A DNA stretch of 35,322 nucleotides from Paraburkholderia sp. C35 (GTDB taxonomy: Bacteria > Pseudomonadota > Gammaproteobacteria > Burkholderiales > Burkholderiaceae): NCBI RefSeq assembly GCF_003121405.1, contig NZ_QBUY01000097.1, positions 1-35,322 on the forward strand, given 5' to 3'. Each line of letters begins with the position of its first letter. Positions within the stretch are counted from its first letter, which is position 1. The notes under the pieces are model-generated. The model was not told the DNA's origin. It worked only from the letters and a program-made list of their open reading frames with translations, and ran no database searches. The translations under genes were made by a program, and so were the position numbers. Positions 35,215 through 35,322 of the stretch are shown in pieces.

Positions 35215-35322
35215 CATCCGCGGTTTGTTAGTGGTTCTTCATGCGTTGCCCCTGTGCGGGGCGGCACCTACTTTTCTTTGCCGCCGCAAAGAAAAGTAGG
35301 CAAAAGAAAGCGGGCTAACACC
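35213..35322 (-). repeat. Palindromic intergenic repeat, right copy (inverted)
   Basis: The reverse complement of the left-end repeat: 35243-35322 is identical to 6-85, and a diverged portion reaches 35213. It has the same 15-bp stem (35267-35281 with 35286-35300), second GC hairpin and TGTTAG/CTAACA borders (35226-35231, 35315-35320). It runs to the last base of the window, as expected if the sequence was cut at a multicopy repeat. Confidence 0.85.

Noticed and set aside
35069..35299. Small plus-strand ORFs at the right end
   Set aside because: They run through the G-rich tract and the noncoding repeat, and lack ribosome sites.

Overview
The window is 35.3 kb of GC-rich chromosomal DNA, most probably from Paraburkholderia, Caballeronia or a close relative (Burkholderiales, Betaproteobacteria). 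This rests on the base composition, two trimeric porins whose mature N-terminus begins QSSVTLYG, the gene families present, and a palindromic intergenic repeat at both ends that I recognise from such genomes; the genus is inference. There are 23 protein genes, no RNA genes, and no transposase, phage gene or CRISPR array. The two end repeats are inverted copies identical over 80 nt and run to the window edges, so this may be a draft contig cut at a multicopy repeat.

Layout. (1) 0.1-5.8 kb, amino-acid use: a MocR-type PLP-dependent regulator faces a minus-strand set of APC permease, DadA-like FAD oxidoreductase (TGATG overlap) and a branched-chain amino-acid-type periplasmic binding protein. 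The divergent intergenic region is full of direct and inverted repeats. (2) 5.8-7.7 kb, sulfur and peroxide: persulfide dioxygenase-rhodanese fusion and 1-Cys peroxiredoxin. (3) 8.0-11.0 kb: unknown lipoprotein, secreted alpha/beta hydrolase, LysR regulator. (4) 11.1-13.1 kb: an ECF41 sigma factor with its fused SnoaL-like domain, next to a carboxymuconolactone decarboxylase/AhpD-like protein and an exported cupin. (5) 13.6-16.0 kb: two convergent porins sharing a hairpin terminator. (6) 16.2-20.3 kb: single-domain response regulator, aldo/keto reductase, membrane fatty-acid hydroxylase/sterol desaturase, and a DedA-rhodanese fusion. (7) 20.8-21.7 kb: a double-receiver response regulator without output domain. 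(8) 21.7-30.0 kb: a six-gene peptide/glutathione-type ABC importer operon ending in a gamma-glutamyltransferase-family enzyme without a signal peptide, with a divergent LysR regulator. (9) 30.0-34.9 kb: a 1337-residue hybrid kinase (sensor, two PAS, HisKA, HATPase, two receivers, Hpt) one base upstream of a REC-GGDEF diguanylate cyclase.

How the parts fit. Region 1 looks like a ligand-responsive uptake and oxidation module. Region 8 looks like import of gamma-glutamyl or related peptides followed by cytoplasmic hydrolysis. Region 9 looks like a phosphorelay ending in c-di-GMP synthesis. Regions 2 and 4 point to thiol, persulfide and peroxide stress. No single unprecedented multigene system stands out. 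The points most worth checking are the end repeats with G-rich flanks, the helically phased A-tracts before the hybrid kinase, the MocR operator array, the GGT-family enzyme lacking the usual substrate arginine, the DedA-rhodanese fusion and the ECF41 locus.
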